Of a DNA stretch of 9,338 bases, positions 6,276-9,338 are shown piece by piece (positions within the stretch are counted from its first letter, which is position 1; each line of letters begins with the position of its first letter). Where the stretch lies: contig JAQGOE010000068.1 in the NCBI GenBank assembly GCA_028293725.1, forward strand, positions 1 through 9,338, given 5' to 3'. The notes under the pieces were generated by a model. It searched no databases, was not told where the DNA came from, and worked only from the letters and a program-made list of their open reading frames with translations. The DNA comes from Gammaproteobacteria bacterium. GTDB lineage: Bacteria; Pseudomonadota; Gammaproteobacteria; Steroidobacterales; Steroidobacteraceae. Both the position numbers and the translations under genes were made by a program.

Positions 6276-8410
6276 ATGGTTATGAGGCCGAATGAGTTGC
6301 CGTGCAAGCTGTCGTTGGCGCTCGTTGCGAGTTGGATGCTGCTGCTGCTCGCGATGCCGCTGCATGCCGCGACCCGGATCGATCTGGATCGGGACTGGCA
6401 GTTTCGCGCCGACCCTGAGGAGCGCGGTGAGATCTCCGGATGGCCGTCGACGCTTCCAGCAGGTACGGAAACGGTCAACGTTCCACATACCTGGAATATC
6501 GGCAGGCTGCACGATTACCGGGGCGTCGCGTGGTATTTCCGCTGGTTCGAGCGGCCGCCGCCGACTCCCGGCGAGCATATCGAATTGCATTTCGGAGCGA
6601 GCTTCTACCAGGCTCATGTCTGGTTGAACGGTGTGGAGCTGGGGCGTCATGAGGGCGGGTTCACCGCCTATTCCTTCGACATCACCTCGCATCTGCGTGC
6701 GACCAACCTGCTAGTGGTCCGGCTCGACAATCGAGCTGGGATCGCAACCATTCCCGGAGTAGCCGCGCGCGGGGGTCCTGCAGCCCTTACGATTGGTGGC
6801 CTTACGGGGGTTTGGTTCGCGATGTGTGGTTGACGAGCAGCGGTCCGGCCTGGGTTCGCCGCCAGAGTATCCGTACGGAGCAGGGCGCTGCGAGCGCGCG
6901 GATTCATGATCGGATATTTCTCGGCAGCACACTGCCACGCCATACGACGGTGACGTTGCGTGTCACGGCGTTCGGGCCGGACAATAAGGTGGCTGCGCAG
7001 CAGGTGCGAGGTGTCACACTCGACCAGGGTTCGAGCGAAGTCGAAGTGACGCTGGAGCTGGCTCAGCCGCAATTGTGGGACCTCGATCATCCGAATCTCT
7101 ATCGCATGGGGGTCGAGGTGCTGGGAGCGCGTGCTGTCGTTCTGGATGAAAACAACGCGACTTTCGGGGTGCGGACATTGGAGATCCGGGCGCGACATCT
7201 ACTGTTGAATGGCGTGCGTGTCCGTTTGACGGGGATGGCCCGACACGAGGACTCGCCTTGGGAAGGTCAGGCGGAAACGCCAGGGACCATGCGACACGAC
7301 TATGATGACATGAAGGCGCTGCATACGACGTTGTCGCGCCCGGTGCACTATCCGCAGAATCCCTTTGTGTTGGACTATGCCGATCGGCACGGCATTGTGT
7401 TGATTCCCGAAATCCCGGTGTGGCAGTTCAGCGAGGCGCAGTTGTCGGATCCCAGGGTCATCGAGCTCGCGCGGCAACAGATGCGCGAGATGATCGAGGA
7501 GGCCGGCAATCATCCGAGCATTTTTGGCTGGAGTGTGGCGAACGAGAGTGCCATGGGGACTCCCGGCGGGATCGCTTACTTTCGCGCGGTGCGTGCCCTG
7601 ATTCGCGAGCTCGATCCGGGGCGGCCCGTCAGCTTCGCGGACGATGCGCTGTACAAGCTCGAGCGGCCGGAGCAGTCGGCGGCGAACGAGGCGGATTTCG
7701 TGATGATGAACCAGTACTTCGGCTCCTGGCACGGCCCGGCCGCGGGATTGGGGCCGGCGCTCGATACGATCGATCGCTTGTATCCTGACAAGATGGTCAT
7801 TGTCTCTGAAATGGGCTACGCCGGTTTGTTCGCCGGCAACTCGGTGGAGGCGGATCGTGCCCGCATCAAAGTCATCACGGAGCAGTTGCCGGTGCTGGCG
7901 GCGCGCGATTGGATCGCTGGGGCGCTGTTGTGGTGTTATCAGGACTACAAGTCACAGCGCAATCTGTGGCCGGGCGAGACCGAAGGCTATGTGGATCACG
8001 GCCTGGTGGATGAAGCGCGGCAGCGCCGGCCGTCGTACGCGGTCTGGCAGCAGCTGAACACTCCTGCGCAGGTCACGGCGCAGTGGTCAGGCCCGGCCGA
8101 GCGTGCACCGGAGGGGTTTGCGATTACCGTGACACCGAATACCGAGCGCAATCTGCCTTTCTATCCGTTGCGTGACTATGGGTTGAGGTGGAGTGTGGTC
8201 GATGAGCAGGGGAAGACTCTCGTCAGTGGGGCGCGGCCACCGTCCGAATTCACACAGGTGGTGTCGGTTACAGGTGTGCTGCCGGCGGATGCGCGTGCCA
8301 AACGCTATCACCTGAAGGTTGAGTTGTTGAGCCCGACAGGGCTGGGCGGCACGCAAGCTACGCTGGAGTGGCCGCTGGCCACGAGGGATGCATCGAATCG
8401 GTCGCAGTGA
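6276..8410 (+). pseudogene. Glycoside hydrolase family 2 (beta-galactosidase/glucuronidase type), broken by one frameshift
   Basis: With one base restored near 6787 this encodes about 711 residues (709 from the ATG at 6282). A signal peptide (LSLALVASWMLLLLAMPLHA, cleavage after LHA) sends it to the periplasm or outside. Next come the GH2 sugar-binding domain (from DRDWQFRADP, with VPHTWN, YRGVAWYFRWF and HVWLNGVELGRHEGGF), an immunoglobulin-like domain, and the catalytic barrel. The barrel keeps RPVHYPQNP, the acid/base Glu (7544-7546, in SVANES) and the nucleophile Glu (7808-7810, in VSEMGYAG). The first frame ends in a stop at 6831-6833; the second continues with YDWWPYGGLVRDVWL to 8410. 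Start choice is uncertain: ATG at 6276 or 6282 fits the signal peptide, while ATG at 6213 has no ribosome-binding site and lies at the promoter. It probably releases terminal beta-galactose from plant polysaccharide; other beta-glycosides are possible. Confidence 0.85.
6783..6790 (+). other. Frameshift site in the GH2 gene
   Basis: In frame with the signal peptide the codons read GCC CTT ACG. The GH2 motif YDWW resumes at TAC (6788-6790), one base early. The reading is explained by one missing base between 6786 and 6788. No standard slippery heptamer is aligned with the upstream frame, so a mutation or a sequencing/assembly error is more likely than programmed frameshifting. Confidence 0.85.
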
Positions 8411-8429
8411 GCCGGGGGCGCGCCGGCGC

Positions 8430-8435
8430 AGGAGG
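8430..8435 (+). promoter_or_regulatory. Strong ribosome-binding site of the cysteine-repeat protein
   Basis: AGGAGG stands 9 nt before the ATG at 8445 and decides that start. It lies in the 34-nt gap after the hydrolase stop, where no promoter or T-rich terminator is seen, so the two genes are probably read from one transcript. Confidence 0.75.
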
Positions 8436-8444
8436 TTGGCAAAC

Positions 8445-9338
8445 ATGGTTGTTATATCGCATCGCCTGCGTACGGCGGTCATTGCCGGGGTGGCGCTCGG
8501 GTGCCTGTACAGCGCTGCGACCCACGCACAGAAGTCTCCCCTGGGTGACCAGGACAACGGCGGTCTCAATGGCTCGTTGTCTCGCAGTGACCTCGAGAAA
8601 CTAGGCGGCGGTCACGGCGCGAGCGGCGCATCGCTGACGCCGGCGAAGGCGAAGGAGCAGAGCGCCAAGTTGCTGGCCGCATTGCAGCTCTCCTGCGAGA
8701 TCGGCGCTGCGCAACTGGTGGTCAGCGGCTCACGCCGGATCGACGGGAAAGAAACCCCTGTACGTGTTTTCGAGGTGGCCTGCGCCCAGGGCCTGGGCTA
8801 CCTGTTGGAAACTCAAGGCTCTGCGACGCCGGTGGCGATCTCCTGTCTGACAGCCGAGGAGGCACGCGCCGCCGATGTCGCCAAAGGCAAGGAGCCTGGC
8901 TTCTTTTGCAAGCTGCCGGAGAACCAGGATGTCCATGCCGCGGTGGCCTCGCTCATTGCCGCGGCCGCCGGCGGGCGGTGCACGGTGCAGCGGTTGCAAT
9001 GGTTGGGACGCAGTGATTCCGCTCACTCGGAGTACTCCGAGGTGGCGTGCGAGGGCGGTAAGGGTTATGTGTTAGGTACCGCGTTACCGGGTTCACAGGC
9101 CAAGGTAACCGTGACGAGCTGTGGTGATGCGGCTCGGCAGGGTGTGCGGTGTCGATTGACGGAAAGCGGGCCGGCGGAAAACGAGCCGACCTTGGATACG
9201 CTCAAGGAGGCATTGGCGCGGCACGTGTCGTGCAAGATCGACCCGATTCGCCTGGTGGGCCAGGAAGAGCACCTCAAGCGTTATGTTGTCGAGTATCACT
9301 GCGCGGATCAACCTGCCGCGGGCATCGCCTTCGTGCCG
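8445..9338 (+). CDS. Secreted protein with tandem cysteine-bearing repeats, function unknown (3' end outside window)
   Basis: The frame stays open for 298 codons to the right edge. I do not recognise the family. Residues 1-28 form a signal peptide (basic HRLR, then AVIAGVALGCLYSA, cleavage after THA), followed by a Gly/Ser-rich linker to about residue 68. The rest is built of repeats. Unit 1 (about 74-158) has cysteines at 84, 113, 134 and 155. Unit 2 (about 164-240) has them at 179, 202, 226 and 236. Unit 3 (from about 250) has 263 and 286 before the edge. Shared signatures are a helix before the first cysteine, an EVAC-type strand holding the second (EVACAQGLGYLL, EVACEGGKGYVL, VEYHCADQ), an SC third cysteine and CKL/CRL for the fourth. 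The spacing suggests disulphides within each unit, so it acts outside the cytoplasm. A carbohydrate-binding or adaptor role beside the hydrolase is only a guess. Confidence 0.85.
   Translation, partial: MVVISHRLRTAVIAGVALGCLYSAATHAQKSPLGDQDNGGLNGSLSRSDLEKLGGGHGASGASLTPAKAKEQSAKLLAALQLSCEIGAAQLVVSGSRRIDGKETPVRVFEVACAQGLGYLLETQGSATPVAISCLTAEEARAADVAKGKEPGFFCKLPENQDVHAAVASLIAAAAGGRCTVQRLQWLGRSDSAHSEYSEVACEGGKGYVLGTALPGSQAKVTVTSCGDAARQGVRCRLTESGPAENEPTLDTLKEALARHVSCKIDPIRLVGQEEHLKRYVVEYHCADQPAAGIAFVP

Noticed and set aside
6783..6790. Programmed -1 frameshift in the GH2 gene
   Set aside because: No slippery heptamer is in the right frame, the tRNA re-pairing would be poor, and GH2 enzymes are not known to need one.
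8411..8427. GCCGG/CCGGC inverted repeat after the hydrolase as a terminator
   Set aside because: The stem is only 5 bp with a 7-nt loop and no T tract follows; such repeats are common in GC-rich DNA.
8445..8504. Lipoprotein signal (VALGC) in the repeat protein
   Set aside because: The residues before Cys20 do not match the lipobox, and a good AxA-type site (THA) follows.

Overview
The window is a high-GC chromosomal segment, probably from a proteobacterium. The sequence suggests a plant-polymer-degrading gammaproteobacterium of the Xanthomonadales/Steroidobacter type, but this rests only on GC richness, the mix of gene families and remembered homologues. It holds an almost complete oxidative galactose pathway (De Ley-Doudoroff) on the minus strand. 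A divergent plus-strand unit carries a secreted glycoside hydrolase and an unrecognised secreted protein. No RNA gene, insertion sequence, CRISPR array or stretch over 300 bases without a gene was seen.

Minus strand, in transcription order from about 6199 down to 1: an IlvD/Edd-family sugar-acid dehydratase (TTG start, 6167-4434), 2-dehydro-3-deoxygalactonokinase (4434-3523), KDPGal aldolase (3509-2883), a vSGLT-like sodium/galactose symporter (2886-1324), a DgoR-like GntR/FCD regulator (1220-480) and a galactose 1-dehydrogenase of the Gfo/Idh/MocA family (483 to beyond the left edge). Most junctions overlap (TGATG or ATGA) or are 13 nt apart, so the genes form one polycistronic unit. The exception is a 103-nt gap before the regulator. 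Together they import galactose, oxidise it to the lactone, dehydrate galactonate, phosphorylate the product and split it into pyruvate and glyceraldehyde 3-phosphate. A lactonase is not in view and may lie beyond the left edge.

Plus strand: from about 6276 a glycoside hydrolase family 2 gene with a signal peptide is broken by a one-base deletion near 6787. Both parts otherwise look intact, including both catalytic glutamates. It is followed 34 nt later by a secreted protein (8445 to beyond the right edge) built of at least two and probably three repeats with evenly placed cysteines, which I do not recognise.

The 45-nt gap between the two units is an AT-rich island in GC-rich surroundings. 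It carries two overlapping perfect TATAAT boxes on the minus strand and a plausible plus-strand promoter. The likely logic is that the hydrolase releases galactose outside the cytoplasm, the symporter brings it in, the pathway consumes it, and the GntR protein senses galactonate or a relative. The best candidates for novelty are the cysteine-repeat protein, the use of an IlvD/Edd dehydratase in place of the enolase-type DgoD, and substitutions in the sodium site of the symporter and the cofactor site of the dehydrogenase.
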